Assembly (NCBI GenBank): GCA_016706865.1
Contig: JADJIS010000001.1
Location: forward strand, 434,001-498,000
From: Bacteroidota bacterium
GTDB taxonomy: Bacteria; Bacteroidota; Bacteroidia; Chitinophagales; BACL12
DNA length: 64,000 bases
Reading direction: 5' to 3'
Part shown: positions 9,231 to 18,581 of the stretch, in pieces
How positions within the stretch are numbered: the first letter of the stretch is position 1
Layout: the number at the start of each line of letters is the position of its first letter
Translations under genes and position numbers: made by a program
The notes under the pieces: model-generated
Told to the model about the DNA's origin: nothing
The model's input: the letters and a program-made list of their open reading frames with translations, nothing else
Databases searched by the model: none

Positions 9231-9269
9231 AAAAAAATCCCTCTGTTTGCAAAAAAGAGGGATTTTTTT
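9231..9269 (-). terminator. Terminator of the 9284-11593 gene
   Basis: Perfect 14-bp inverted repeat AAAAAAATCCCTCT / AGAGGGATTTTTTT with an 11-nt loop, 14 bp after the stop codon of the minus-strand gene. Confidence 0.85.
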
Positions 9270-9283
9270 GATAGAAATAAATT

Positions 9284-11593
9284 TTATTGTTGAATAACCA
9301 ATTGTTTTGTGAATTCGTTATTGCCAATTAATACTTTTACAACATATAATCCTGAAGGGATATTATTTTGCAGTGAAATATTTTCATTTAATGATCCATT
9401 AATTAGGGAAACATTCTCAAAATAAATTTCTTCTCCCACCATATTAAATAATTGAATTGTTGCAACCGATTCTTTTGTTGTTGTATTTAATTCAATTGTA
9501 AAGTTATTTGCAGTTGGGTTTGGATAAATATTGAATTCTTCATTATTGATCATTAACTCTTCCCGACAAGTTTTTACAATTGATGTGGCCGCAGATGTTT
9601 TTGAACAACCCGTTGCATTGGTAACTTTTACCTTATAATTTCCTGTTGTTGTTGCAAAATAGGTAAGTGCCGTTGCTCCCCCAATTGCTGTTGCACCTTT
9701 ATACCATTGATAAGTGAGACCTGCACCATTATTTGCTTTTAATCGCACATTTACATGACCACAAAGATCCGTTCCGTCAGGTGTGGTAATTGTTGCAGTC
9801 GGCGTGGGATTTACGGTAACAACAGTTGTTGCAGATGTTGTAAAACAACCACCGGTTACAGTTACTTTAACCGCATAATTTCCGGTTTGTGTTGCAGTAT
9901 AATTTATGGAAGTAGCGCCGCCAATATTATTTCCATTTTTTGTCCACTGATAGGTATATCCAACGCCTGCATTTGCAGATAATACAACATTTGTACCCTT
10001 ACAAAATGAAGTTGGTCCGCCGGGAGTAATTGTTGCCGAAACCACACCTTCATCAATAGTTACATTACAATTATCATCTATTGAATTACAAATTTCTATG
10101 GCGCCGGGTTTAATTGCTGCATTACCATCGTTACAATCGGTATTATTTAATACATAACCAACCGGAGCAGGAACATCAATACATTGTGATATAGTAATTA
10201 AATCGTTTCCAAAGGTGTCACCATCTGCATCAGCATAATAAATAACAGTTGTTCCACATTCATTTATCTGAATATTATAATCTTCCGTTTCCCCTTCATT
10301 AAAAGTTGTACAGGCATTTCCTGCAAGGGGAACATAATTATATGCACATCGCACTCGCATTCTGCTAATTCCAGGAGTTGCAGATAGAGGTACAGTTATA
10401 ATTCCATTTACAATGGCAGTTGTTGCTACACCCGAATTAAAAACAAATTCTCCTGCATCATCAAAATCACCATCAATATTCCAATCTATCCAAACTCCAA
10501 AACCCTCTGCATAATCCGGGCCCGATTGCATGCTTATATTAAAATTAGCACCCTGTGATGCGGTAATTGTTTGCGCAGAAAAATAGGTGTAATTATTCGG
10601 ATTTGGTGAACATCCGGTATTCATATTTGTAATATTCGTTAATCCCGCGGTAGTGGAAAAATCGTCAATAAAATCTTCTGTTCCGCATGAACCATCTAAA
10701 TAAAATGGTGTGCAATAACAGGCAGATGTTCCGGTGGTAAAAGTATTTATAGCACAACCCGCTGCTTCTCCAAATCCATTATAAGGAGAAATTTTCCAAC
10801 CATAAGTGGTAGAAGGATTTAATAAAGAGGAATAAGTTAAGGCAACACCGAGATCAATATTATTTCCAACATTATTATAATCGGGACTATTGTTACCAAT
10901 GGTCATTTTATACCCGGAAGCAAGTGCAACTATATCCCACGAAAGTGTTTGATTTAAACATGTTCCTGTTGTTCCATTTGCCGGAGAAAAAGTTAATATA
11001 CATCCGGGGGTTGCAGGTTCTGATCTGTCGATAGAAATATCATCCACATAAAGATCGTTCCCGAATGCGGAAGTTCCTTTAAATATTATATAATTAGTGG
11101 CAGTATTAAATGCAGGAGGAATAGAAAAAGTATATTGATACCATCCATTGGTTGCAACAACCGGAGATTGATTTCGATCTCTGTTTATTGTTCCCAGTAA
11201 GGTACCTCCTATTGATGTTTGAGCGGTATTTACAAAAACCTCCAGTTTATCGTTTGCGGCATAACCATCGCGATACATCCAGAAACTTGCAGTATAGGTA
11301 CCAGCGGTAGTAAAATCCAAAACGGAAGTACGCATATCGCCGGAAGTACCTGCACCAAAATTATGGGAGTTAAATCTTATCTGAAAACTTCCTGTATGTG
11401 GAGTTTGTGATGGAGCAATTCCATTTCCATAACGCGCCCAATTTCCCGGAAGTGAAGGACCTGTAATTCTTGCATTCGACCAACCTGTTGGAGGAAAGGG
11501 TAAACTCTCAAAACCCTGGGTAAGTAAATTTGTTTGCGCACTTAAAAAAAATGCATTAGATAAAAACAGTAATGAAAGGAAATATGTTTTCAT
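9284..11593 (-). CDS. T9SS cargo: GEVED, MopE and Ig-like modules, type A sorting domain (paralogue)
   Basis: A 769-residue protein with the same domain order as its downstream neighbour. Signal peptide (residues 1-19, ending FFLSAQ), MAM/jelly-roll module (FESLPFPPTGWSNARI), FN3-like module, and GEVED domain (GVWIDWNIDGDFDDAGEF, about residue 370). One MopE-type module (DADGDTFGN... CNSIDDNCNVTIDEG) is followed by two Ig-like modules (YTYQWTKNG, LTYQWYKGA). The C-terminal type A sorting domain reads FNIYPNPTANNFTIEL... FTKQLVIQQ. The matching architecture and similar module sequences indicate a tandem duplication followed by divergence. The product should be exported by the T9SS. The likely role is surface adhesion or matrix formation, which is inference. 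Confidence 0.9.
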   Translation of the reverse strand: MKTYFLSLLFLSNAFFLSAQTNLLTQGFESLPFPPTGWSNARITGPSLPGNWARYGNGIAPSQTPHTGSFQIRFNSHNFGAGTSGDMRTSVLDFTTAGTYTASFWMYRDGYAANDKLEVFVNTAQTSIGGTLLGTINRDRNQSPVVATNGWYQYTFSIPPAFNTATNYIIFKGTSAFGNDLYVDDISIDRSEPATPGCILTFSPANGTTGTCLNQTLSWDIVALASGYKMTIGNNSPDYNNVGNNIDLGVALTYSSLLNPSTTYGWKISPYNGFGEAAGCAINTFTTGTSACYCTPFYLDGSCGTEDFIDDFSTTAGLTNITNMNTGCSPNPNNYTYFSAQTITASQGANFNISMQSGPDYAEGFGVWIDWNIDGDFDDAGEFVFNSGVATTAIVNGIITVPLSATPGISRMRVRCAYNYVPLAGNACTTFNEGETEDYNIQINECGTTVIYYADADGDTFGNDLITISQCIDVPAPVGYVLNNTDCNDGNAAIKPGAIEICNSIDDNCNVTIDEGVVSATITPGGPTSFCKGTNVVLSANAGVGYTYQWTKNGNNIGGATSINYTATQTGNYAVKVTVTGGCFTTSATTVVTVNPTPTATITTPDGTDLCGHVNVRLKANNGAGLTYQWYKGATAIGGATALTYFATTTGNYKVKVTNATGCSKTSAATSIVKTCREELMINNEEFNIYPNPTANNFTIELNTTTKESVATIQLFNMVGEEIYFENVSLINGSLNENISLQNNIPSGLYVVKVLIGNNEFTKQLVIQQ

Positions 11594-11649
11594 AAGCGGA
11601 TTTTATTATTGGATCAGATGGATGTATGGTTAATCAAAATTAAAAAATA

Positions 11650-11684
11650 AAAAAATCCTCCCCGCATTTACAGGAAGGATTTTG
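11650..11684 (-). terminator. Terminator of the 11700-16097 gene
   Basis: Inverted repeat AAAATCCTCCC / GGAAGGATTTT (one mismatch), flanked by A-rich sequence that is a T-run on the minus strand, 17 bp after the stop codon. Confidence 0.75.
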
Positions 11685-11699
11685 TTTGGTCAATTTAAT

Positions 11700-14600
11700 T
11701 TATTTCTGAACAACAAGTTGTTTAGTGTATTCTTTATTTCCTACTAAAACTTTTACAATATACAAACCACCGGGAACAGTATTTTCCAAAGCGATATGCT
11801 CTGCAATAAGTCCGTTTTTAACAGTGCTGTTTGTATTGTAAATTAATTCACCCATGATGTTAAACAATTGAATTGTTGCAACATTTTCTAAAGAATTTAT
11901 TGCTAATTCAACAGTAAATTCACTCATGGCAGGGTTAGGATATACATCCATTTCTTCTTTTGCCTCATCCACTATTTCACCTTCTTTACAAGCGGAAACA
12001 GTTAATGTTGCAGAAGTTCTTTCGCAACCATTCGAAATATTAGTTACAACACAAAAATAATCACCAGGTGTAGTAGCAAAATATAAATAGTTTGTTGCAC
12101 CTGGAATTAATGCATCATCTTTATACCATTGGTAAGAATTTGCTGCATTATAATTGATTTTCAATTTAACAACTGCACATAAACTGGTACCATTTGGCGC
12201 AGAAATATTAGCATTTGGCGCTGCACCCACGGCAACAAAAGTTGCTTCCGACAAAGCAAAACATCCCTCAGGAATATTTACCTGTACTTGATAATTTGCA
12301 GGTTTTGTTACACTATAACTCATTGAAGTTGCGCCTATTATCAAATTTCCATTTTTAAACCATTGATAGGTATACCCAATACCTGCATTTGCAGTTAAAA
12401 TTTCAGGTTCACCTTTACATGCCTGAACAGTTCCTGACGGTGACACAGTAGCTGTAACAGTGCCTTCGTCATAATCGCCGTCGCAATCGTTGTCTAAACC
12501 ATCACAAATTTCGGTAGCTCCAGGATTAACGGTACTTTGAACATCATCACAATCAGTATTATCTGTAACATAACCTGACGGAGCTCCATCACAAGTGGAA
12601 GTGCTATTAAATGCATCTCCATAAGTATCAGAATCTATATCTGCATAATAAGTAGTGAATAATAATCCATCATCAGGTGTTCCGTTACAATCATCATCAA
12701 TTGCATTACAAATTTCTGATGCGCCAGGATTAATTGCAGAATTTGCATCATCACAATCTGTATTATTTAATACATATTCAACTCCAGGAGTTGTACAGAA
12801 TGTTGTACCTAAATCAAGAGAATTTCCATAACTATCACCATCGCCATCATAATAATATGTTGTAAAAATTGCGTCGTTATCTATTAAACCATCACAATCG
12901 TTATCAATACCATTACAAAGATCAATTTCACCCGGATTTAATGAAGCATCACCATCCTCACAATCCAAATTGTTTAAAGAGAAACCTGCACCCGGATCAG
13001 AACAATAATTAGCACCTAAACCAGCTCCATAAGTATCGAGATCTGCATCGGTATAATATATTAAATATGTGATTCCGTCATCTGCAGTTCCATCACAATC
13101 ATCATCTATAAAATTACAAACTTCAGTTGCATCTGGATAAATGGAATTGTCTCCATCATTACAATCACCTGTTAACAAGACATAAGTTCCACCTGGATCT
13201 GAACAGAATCCAAATGCTGCTCCGCTTCCGTATCCATCACCATCAAGATCTGTATAATAATCAAGGAAAATAATTCCATCATCATAATCACCAAGACCAT
13301 CACAATCATCATCAATTCCATTACATATTTCTGTCGCTGCAGGATTAACTGCGATATTATCATCATCACAATCACCGGTCAATAAAACATAAGTTCCACC
13401 CGGATCTGAACAGAATCCAAATGCTGCTCCGCTTCCATATCCATCACCATCAAGATCTGCATAATAATCGAGGAAAATAATTCCATCATCATAATCACCA
13501 AGACCATCACAATCATCATCAATTCCATTACATATTTCTGTCGCTGCAGGATTAACTGCGGTATTATCATCATCACAATCACCAGTCAATAAAACATAAG
13601 TTCCACCCGGATCTGAACAGAATCCAAATGCTGCTCCGCTTCCGTAACCATCACCATCAAAATCATTATAATAATCGAGGAAAGTTAAACCATCATCAGA
13701 TCCACCAACACAATCATCATCTATTCCATTACAAATTTCTGTTTCACCCGGATTAACATTCATATCCGCATCATCACAATCGCCGGTTACCAATACATAA
13801 GTTCCACCCGGATCAGAACAAAATCCTGCGGCAGCACCGCTACCATATCCATCACCATCAAAATCATTATAATAATCGAGGAAAGTTAAACCATCATCAG
13901 ATCCACCAACACAATCATCATCTATTCCATTACATATTTCTGTTTCACCCGGATTAACATTCATATCTGCATCATCACAATCACCTGTCAATAAAACATA
14001 AGTTCCACCCGGATCTGAACAGAATCCAAATGCGGCTCCCATTCCGTAACCATCACCATCAAGATCTGCATAATAATCGAGGAATATTATTCCGTCATCA
14101 TAATCACCAAGTCCATCACAATCATCATCAATTCCATTACATATTTCTGTCGCTGCTGGATTAACTGCAATATTATCATCATCACAATCACCAGTCAATA
14201 AAACGTATGTTCCACCCGGATCTGAACAGAATCCAAATGCGGCTCCCGTTCCGTAACCATCACCATCAAGATCTGCATAATAATCGAGGAATATTATTCC
14301 GTCATCATAATCACCAAGTCCATCACAATCATCATCAATTCCATTACATATTTCTGTCGCTGCCGGATTAACTGCGATATTATCATCATCACAATCACCA
14401 TTCAATAAAACGTAAGTTCCACCCGGATCTGAACAGAATCCAAATGCTGCTCCGCTTCCGTAACCATCACCATCAAGATCTGCATAATAATCAAGGAAAA
14501 TAATTCCGTCATCATAATCTCCGAGTCCATCACAATCATCATCAATTCCATTACAAATTTCTGTTGCACCCGGATTAATTGCACCATTAGAATCATCACA

Positions 14601-16097
14601 ATCAGTATTATCTGCCACAAATCCTGCAGAAGCAGAACATGCAGATTCTGTAGTCATTGCATCTCCATAAAGATCGCCATCTGTATCAGCATAAAAAGTA
14701 CTTTGTCCGGTGATACTTACAAAATTATTGGATGTTCCTGTGCAGCCATTTGCATCGGTGACAACCACATTATAAGCATCCGCAATTAAACCCGAAATAT
14801 CTTGTGTTGATGCTCCGTTTGTCCAGGAGTAGAGGTAATAACTTGTGGTTCCGTTTAATGTTACGGAAAGATCATCAACCCCTAATCCATGATCATTTCC
14901 TGAATCATCCACATCCATCCAACGCAACCAGATTGTTTCACCTGGTAAAATAGATACCGTTATAGTGTTTGAAAGTGCTGTGCGATTTGCAATTGCATTA
15001 CCGTCAAGTGCTGCCGCTGATGCTGTTGCAATTGGTCCTGTAAAATCAAGCGTGTTTACGTCTACCCATGTTCCGGCTGTGATACTTGCCGCATTTTTTT
15101 GATAGGTAAAATCAAGTTTATGAGCAGTAGCATTTCCGCCATTTCTCCATTGTTCACCAGTGTAACTAACTGAAACTGAAGTTGCGGTTTCCGCCATATT
15201 ATTAGTGATTTTAATTCCATAATAAATAGTTCCGCTACCACTTGAACCCACTGAGCCTATCGCCCTGTCTGCTGCAAGAGTTCCAAAACTATAAAGTCCT
15301 CCGGTAGTGCTGGTTCCAGTACTTGCTATATAAACTGTTCTATTCGAATACCAATTAGTTAAAGTTGAATTATCAGTCCAAACATTTGTAGCTCCTGCAG
15401 ATGCGAGCGTATTAAAATTCTGCGTATAATTCTGAGTTACCGGAGCCGTTAAGGGAGTTCCACCACTTACAGAAATATCAATTGCACCATTTGCTCCGCC
15501 GCCTGCACATGTTGCATCGGTAACTATGGGAGTTACTGTTATTGTAGGACAGGTAACAGTAAAAGTTGCTGCATAATTAGCACCGCCATTACTGGAATAA
15601 TGTGTTCCGCTGCCACAACCATCGTAGTCGGCAGTAGAATAAATTTCAAGTGTATAATTTCCTGCGGGTAGTCCGCTTAATATATTTGTAGTATTACCCG
15701 TGGTTGACCAGCGCTGATCGTTTCCACCACAACCGGTTCCAAGGTTTGCATTAAATGGAAGATTTACTCCTGTAAAAGAACCTGAAGGAGTGCCTGTCCA
15801 TACACGGTAATTCAAGGTTCCGTTGGTGATATTACAGGGAGAACATTTAAAGGTTTTATTTTCTCCACCTGCCACAACTAAAGTTTGCCCAATAACAAAG
15901 GAGCCCAGATTTGCACCATTGAGGTCAGGGTTTCCGGTTACGGCCTGCATGTCGTAATAGGTATTGCCGGCACCATTTAAATTGAGTACCGCATAACTTT
16001 CATAAATGCCACTTTGTGCATTTAAAAACAGAGGACTTAAAAACAAAATTGTAGCAAATACAAAGCTTTGCAAAAGGGGTGTAAATGAACGGGTCAT
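11700..16097 (-). CDS. Large T9SS cargo with tandem MopE repeats
   Basis: A 1465-residue secreted protein. Signal peptide at residues 1-27 (LFLSPLFLNAQ). The N-terminal 480 residues contain beta-sandwich modules (PSGSFTGVNLPF; SVSGGTPLTAP) and a DSGNDHGLGVDDLSV jelly-roll segment. The centre (about 480-1190) has about eleven MopE-type putative metal-binding modules of the pattern DxDGDGYG... CDDxxxxxNPxATEICNGIDDDCDG. Seven of these are near-identical 67-69-residue copies. Two Ig-like modules (YTYQWFKNG, NSYQWYKDD) and a type A sorting domain (MDVYPNPAMSEFTVEL... YTKQLVVQK) complete it. The many Asp-rich loops suggest calcium-dependent folding. Copy number of the repeats is probably unstable. 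Confidence 0.9.
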   Translation of the reverse strand: MTRSFTPLLQSFVFATILFLSPLFLNAQSGIYESYAVLNLNGAGNTYYDMQAVTGNPDLNGANLGSFVIGQTLVVAGGENKTFKCSPCNITNGTLNYRVWTGTPSGSFTGVNLPFNANLGTGCGGNDQRWSTTGNTTNILSGLPAGNYTLEIYSTADYDGCGSGTHYSSNGGANYAATFTVTCPTITVTPIVTDATCAGGGANGAIDISVSGGTPLTAPVTQNYTQNFNTLASAGATNVWTDNSTLTNWYSNRTVYIASTGTSTTGGLYSFGTLAADRAIGSVGSSGSGTIYYGIKITNNMAETATSVSVSYTGEQWRNGGNATAHKLDFTYQKNAASITAGTWVDVNTLDFTGPIATASAAALDGNAIANRTALSNTITVSILPGETIWLRWMDVDDSGNDHGLGVDDLSVTLNGTTSYYLYSWTNGASTQDISGLIADAYNVVVTDANGCTGTSNNFVSITGQSTFYADTDGDLYGDAMTTESACSASAGFVADNTDCDDSNGAINPGATEICNGIDDDCDGLGDYDDGIIFLDYYADLDGDGYGSGAAFGFCSDPGGTYVLLNGDCDDDNIAVNPAATEICNGIDDDCDGLGDYDDGIIFLDYYADLDGDGYGTGAAFGFCSDPGGTYVLLTGDCDDDNIAVNPAATEICNGIDDDCDGLGDYDDGIIFLDYYADLDGDGYGMGAAFGFCSDPGGTYVLLTGDCDDADMNVNPGETEICNGIDDDCVGGSDDGLTFLDYYNDFDGDGYGSGAAAGFCSDPGGTYVLVTGDCDDADMNVNPGETEICNGIDDDCVGGSDDGLTFLDYYNDFDGDGYGSGAAFGFCSDPGGTYVLLTGDCDDDNTAVNPAATEICNGIDDDCDGLGDYDDGIIFLDYYADLDGDGYGSGAAFGFCSDPGGTYVLLTGDCDDDNIAVNPAATEICNGIDDDCDGLGDYDDGIIFLDYYTDLDGDGYGSGAAFGFCSDPGGTYVLLTGDCNDGDNSIYPDATEVCNFIDDDCDGTADDGITYLIYYTDADLDTYGAGLGANYCSDPGAGFSLNNLDCEDGDASLNPGEIDLCNGIDNDCDGLIDNDAIFTTYYYDGDGDSYGNSLDLGTTFCTTPGVEYVLNNTDCDDANSAINPGASEICNAIDDDCNGTPDDGLLFTTYYADIDSDTYGDAFNSTSTCDGAPSGYVTDNTDCDDVQSTVNPGATEICDGLDNDCDGDYDEGTVTATVSPSGTVQACKGEPEILTANAGIGYTYQWFKNGNLIIGATSMSYSVTKPANYQVQVNIPEGCFALSEATFVAVGAAPNANISAPNGTSLCAVVKLKINYNAANSYQWYKDDALIPGATNYLYFATTPGDYFCVVTNISNGCERTSATLTVSACKEGEIVDEAKEEMDVYPNPAMSEFTVELAINSLENVATIQLFNIMGELIYNTNSTVKNGLIAEHIALENTVPGGLYIVKVLVGNKEYTKQLVVQK
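13160..14560. repeat. Near-identical intragenic MopE-encoding tandem repeats
   Basis: Seven consecutive units of 201-207 bp inside the large cargo gene, differing by only a few bases each. Each encodes one CSDPGGTYVL... ICNGIDDDC module. Two unit types alternate in the block (GLGDYDDGII and GGSDDGLTF versions). The high nucleotide identity points to recent amplification or gene conversion. Boundaries are approximate. Confidence 0.85.
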
Positions 16098-16139
16098 AAC
16101 TGGGTTTTAATGTTTGTAAATAATAAGCAAATCTGTGAA

Positions 16140-16455
16140 AAAAGAGCGCTATTTTATAATAGGAGCAATATTAATTTATTCTAATTTTAAAATTAATCGT
16201 GTATACACGTATAAATTTGATATGGTTCCTGGTAAAAAATTCTCATATATAATTGAAAGTGAATGATATACATAATAAATTATCCTCTATTTGTTTTTGC
16301 GCCTTACCACCAAAATATTCTCTAAAAAAGTGCGGTCACCAATACGTAACCAAACGGTTTCCTATGCTCTTGAACACCTAAAAGGTCTTTAACTGTTTGA
16401 AAGTTGATTAATCGGGTTTCTTATTTAAGTGCATTTTTATTTAAGATTCAAATAA
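16140..16455. other. Spacer with no clear gene
   Basis: AT-rich spacer between two cargo genes. On the minus strand, about 16290-16420, there is an open stretch of roughly 30 codons (containing NFQTVKDLLGVQEHR) bounded by stops and without a start. It might be a gene remnant, but I cannot assign it. Nothing else is recognisable. Confidence 0.3.
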
Positions 16456-16458
16456 AAC

Positions 16459-16489
16459 AAAAACCGAAAGTTTAAGGCTTTCGGTTTTT
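16459..16489 (-). terminator. Terminator of the 16509-18065 gene
   Basis: Perfect 12-bp inverted repeat AAAAACCGAAAG / CTTTCGGTTTTT with a 7-nt loop, 20 bp after the stop codon. Confidence 0.85.
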
Positions 16490-16508
16490 AATAATTTAAA
16501 TAAAAAAA

Positions 16509-18065
16509 TTAATGGATGATAACAGTAGAATTATATTCCAACCCATTAACAATTACCTTAACAAGATACATGCCTTTACTTTCATTTAATTGAATATTAT
16601 GTTCGGCAATTCCATTATTTATGGATGTAATATTTTGATAAACTTGTGCGCCCATTAAATTATAAATTTTTATTTCTGCGTTTGTATTTAATGTTTGATC
16701 TGTGGTAAATAAAATATTAAATTCTCCTGAGGTTGGATTTGGGTAAACACTGAAATTATTTTTTATTTCTCCAACTCTTTCACATCCATTAATAACTGTT
16801 AGTGTTGCTGTATTTCTTGAACAGCCTTCCGCAGTGGTTACTTCGCAATAATAATTTCCTGTTGCAACCGGTAAATAGATATAAGAAGTTGCAGCTATTG
16901 GCGATGCATCTAAATACCACTGATAGGTATATGTTGCATTATAACTCGCTTTTAATTTTACAATTCCTGCGCATAGATCCAATCCGTTTGGTGCAGAAAT
17001 ATTTGCCAAAGGTGAAGCTGTTACTGCCACTGCTTGTACTGCGGATGTTGCTGAACAATCGCCAAGCGTTACCATTACGCTATAATAAGCGGGTTTATTT
17101 GTATTATAAATATTGGACGTAGCTCCTGCAATTATATTTCCATTTTTATACCATTGATAAGAATCATATCCTGACTCAATTGATAAATTAACTGCATCAG
17201 GTTTACATAAATTAATAATTCCAGATGGAGAAATTGTTGGTGCAGTTAAAACAACATCATCCGTATTTCCATCACAATTATTATCCACTCCGTCGCATAC
17301 TTCTGTGGCAGCAGAATTTATAGATGCATCATCGTCGTTACAATCTGAAATTGCACCTTCTCCGTCGCCATCATTATCTTGTTCAACAATAATATTATCC
17401 ACCGCAAAACTTGGTCTTGATCCCGCTCCGGTCTGATCGTGGTTTATCCAACGGATCTGAACTTCCGGTTGATTGTCGCATGCGCCTGGCAACACAATAC
17501 TTCTGTTTTGCAGATCTTGCGGAGTAGTTACACCACTTGTTGTTTGTGTGGTAGTTCCATTCACATACTCAACTCCTGCAAGAGTGGTAAATGATCCGGT
17601 ATTTCCAATTCGGTATTGTAATACTGATTCATTTATCCTGGTATTGGAACCGCCATCATAAGGATTGCGGATAACCATTATATCATAGGATAAAGTAATA
17701 TTATTACTTCCGGTGGTGTTGATGCTCATAACAATTCCCGGGTTTGTGGATCCCGATGAAAGGAAACCTATTTTGCCATTATAATTATTTACACCGCCTG
17801 CCGTGGTGGATGCACTTGAATTAGCTGTGAGTGTATGATCAGCAGTTGGACCTGTAGTTATAACTGTAGTTGTTGCTGCTGAACTCACTTTCCAACCTTG
17901 CAATCCTGCAGGATAAGAAGTGGAAGTATGGAGCAAGGATGAAAAATCCTCCGTAAAAGGAATCACCTGCGGAACCGGATTTGTTTGTGCAAAACCGATG
18001 CTTGTCACGAATAAACATATTGCCAATATGGAAATGGACAATCTGGTGTTGTAATAAATTTTCAT
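16509..18065 (-). CDS. T9SS cargo with one MopE module and Ig-like modules
   Basis: A 518-residue secreted protein with a signal peptide (residues 1-26, ending SIGFAQ), an N-terminal jelly-roll module (about 30-230, ending PSFAVDNIIVEQ) and a single MopE-type segment (DNDGDGEGAISDCNDDD... CDGVDNNCDGNTDD). Two Ig-like modules follow (YDSYQWYKNGNIIAGATSN; YTYQWYLDASPI), and a type A sorting domain (FSVYPNPTSGEFNILF) ends the protein. Ig-like modules and the sorting domain resemble those of the neighbouring cargo genes, which implies module exchange within the cluster. The start ATG at 18063-18065 gives a normal signal peptide. Confidence 0.88.
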   Translation of the reverse strand: MKIYYNTRLSISILAICLFVTSIGFAQTNPVPQVIPFTEDFSSLLHTSTSYPAGLQGWKVSSAATTTVITTGPTADHTLTANSSASTTAGGVNNYNGKIGFLSSGSTNPGIVMSINTTGSNNITLSYDIMVIRNPYDGGSNTRINESVLQYRIGNTGSFTTLAGVEYVNGTTTQTTSGVTTPQDLQNRSIVLPGACDNQPEVQIRWINHDQTGAGSRPSFAVDNIIVEQDNDGDGEGAISDCNDDDASINSAATEVCDGVDNNCDGNTDDVVLTAPTISPSGIINLCKPDAVNLSIESGYDSYQWYKNGNIIAGATSNIYNTNKPAYYSVMVTLGDCSATSAVQAVAVTASPLANISAPNGLDLCAGIVKLKASYNATYTYQWYLDASPIAATSYIYLPVATGNYYCEVTTAEGCSRNTATLTVINGCERVGEIKNNFSVYPNPTSGEFNILFTTDQTLNTNAEIKIYNLMGAQVYQNITSINNGIAEHNIQLNESKGMYLVKVIVNGLEYNSTVIIH

Positions 18066-18182
18066 ATGTCTGATTTAGGTTTGGTAGAATGGGTGTAAAA
18101 ATGCCCAATAAAGTTAATGCAATTATCTTTTTGATATTAACGATGTGTTAATAAAATGCATGTCTTACCACCCCCTCCTTCA

Positions 18183-18215
18183 GACCTGCCAGGTTAAAAA
18201 AAAACCTGGCAGGTC
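18183..18215. repeat. Single REP-like hairpin
   Basis: Perfect palindrome GACCTGCCAGGTT / AACCTGGCAGGTC with an A7 loop. It is a variant of the hairpin that makes up the RAYT-flanking arrays at 43.4-45.3 kb. The remainder of the 18216-18420 spacer is a C/T-rich degenerate repeat (TTCGAATCTTC, CCTTCCTTC) with no gene. Confidence 0.8.
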
Positions 18216-18423
18216 GAAGGTGTACATTCTTTCTTTTTAATCCTTGCATCCTCTTCCTTCGGTCACCGAAGCTTTAGCGTAGGTGACACCTTAGAACCTT
18301 CCTTCCTTCCTTCATTTTTTCCTCTTCCAACCCCTTCCTTCCTTCACCTTCGAATCTTCTCCCTTCGAATCTTCCTTTCCCTTCCCCTTCGAATCTTCTC
18401 CCTTCGAATCTTCCTTCCCCTTC

Positions 18424-18465
18424 CCTCAGACCTCACAGGTTAAAAAAAACCTGGTAGGTCGAGGG
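18424..18465. repeat. Single REP-like hairpin
   Basis: CCCTCAGACCTCACAGGTT / AACCTGGTAGGTCGAGGG around an A-rich loop. The two arms differ in the centre (CTCACAGG against CCTGGTAG), as in the arrays near the RAYT gene. Confidence 0.8.
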
Positions 18466-18530
18466 TATGCTCGGCTGTTAATTGTCAATTATCAATTGTC
18501 AATTATCAATTAACAATTATCAATTAAAAA
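18466..18530. repeat. ATTGACA-type heptad array with AACAGCCG box
   Basis: On the minus strand the array runs in AATTGATA/AATTGACA 7-bp units and ends in AACAGCCGAGC, the same box seen after the arrays at 25743 and 48217. It lies just past the terminator of the minus-strand gene at 18582. Confidence 0.8.
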
Positions 18531-18564
18531 AAAAGGCATACAAGTAAAACTTATATGCCTTTTT
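18530..18564 (-). terminator. Terminator of the 18582-19922 gene
   Basis: Inverted repeat AAAAAGGCATACAAGT / ACTTATATGCCTTTTT (one mismatch) with a 3-nt loop, 18 bp after the stop codon. Confidence 0.85.
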
Positions 18565-18581
18565 AAAAATGAGGTAATTAA

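Noticed and set aside
16290..16420. Open stretch with NFQTVKDLLGVQEHR as a recombinase remnant
   Set aside because: The resemblance to tyrosine-recombinase C-termini is weak, with no catalytic residues and no start, so it is only noted in the spacer entry.
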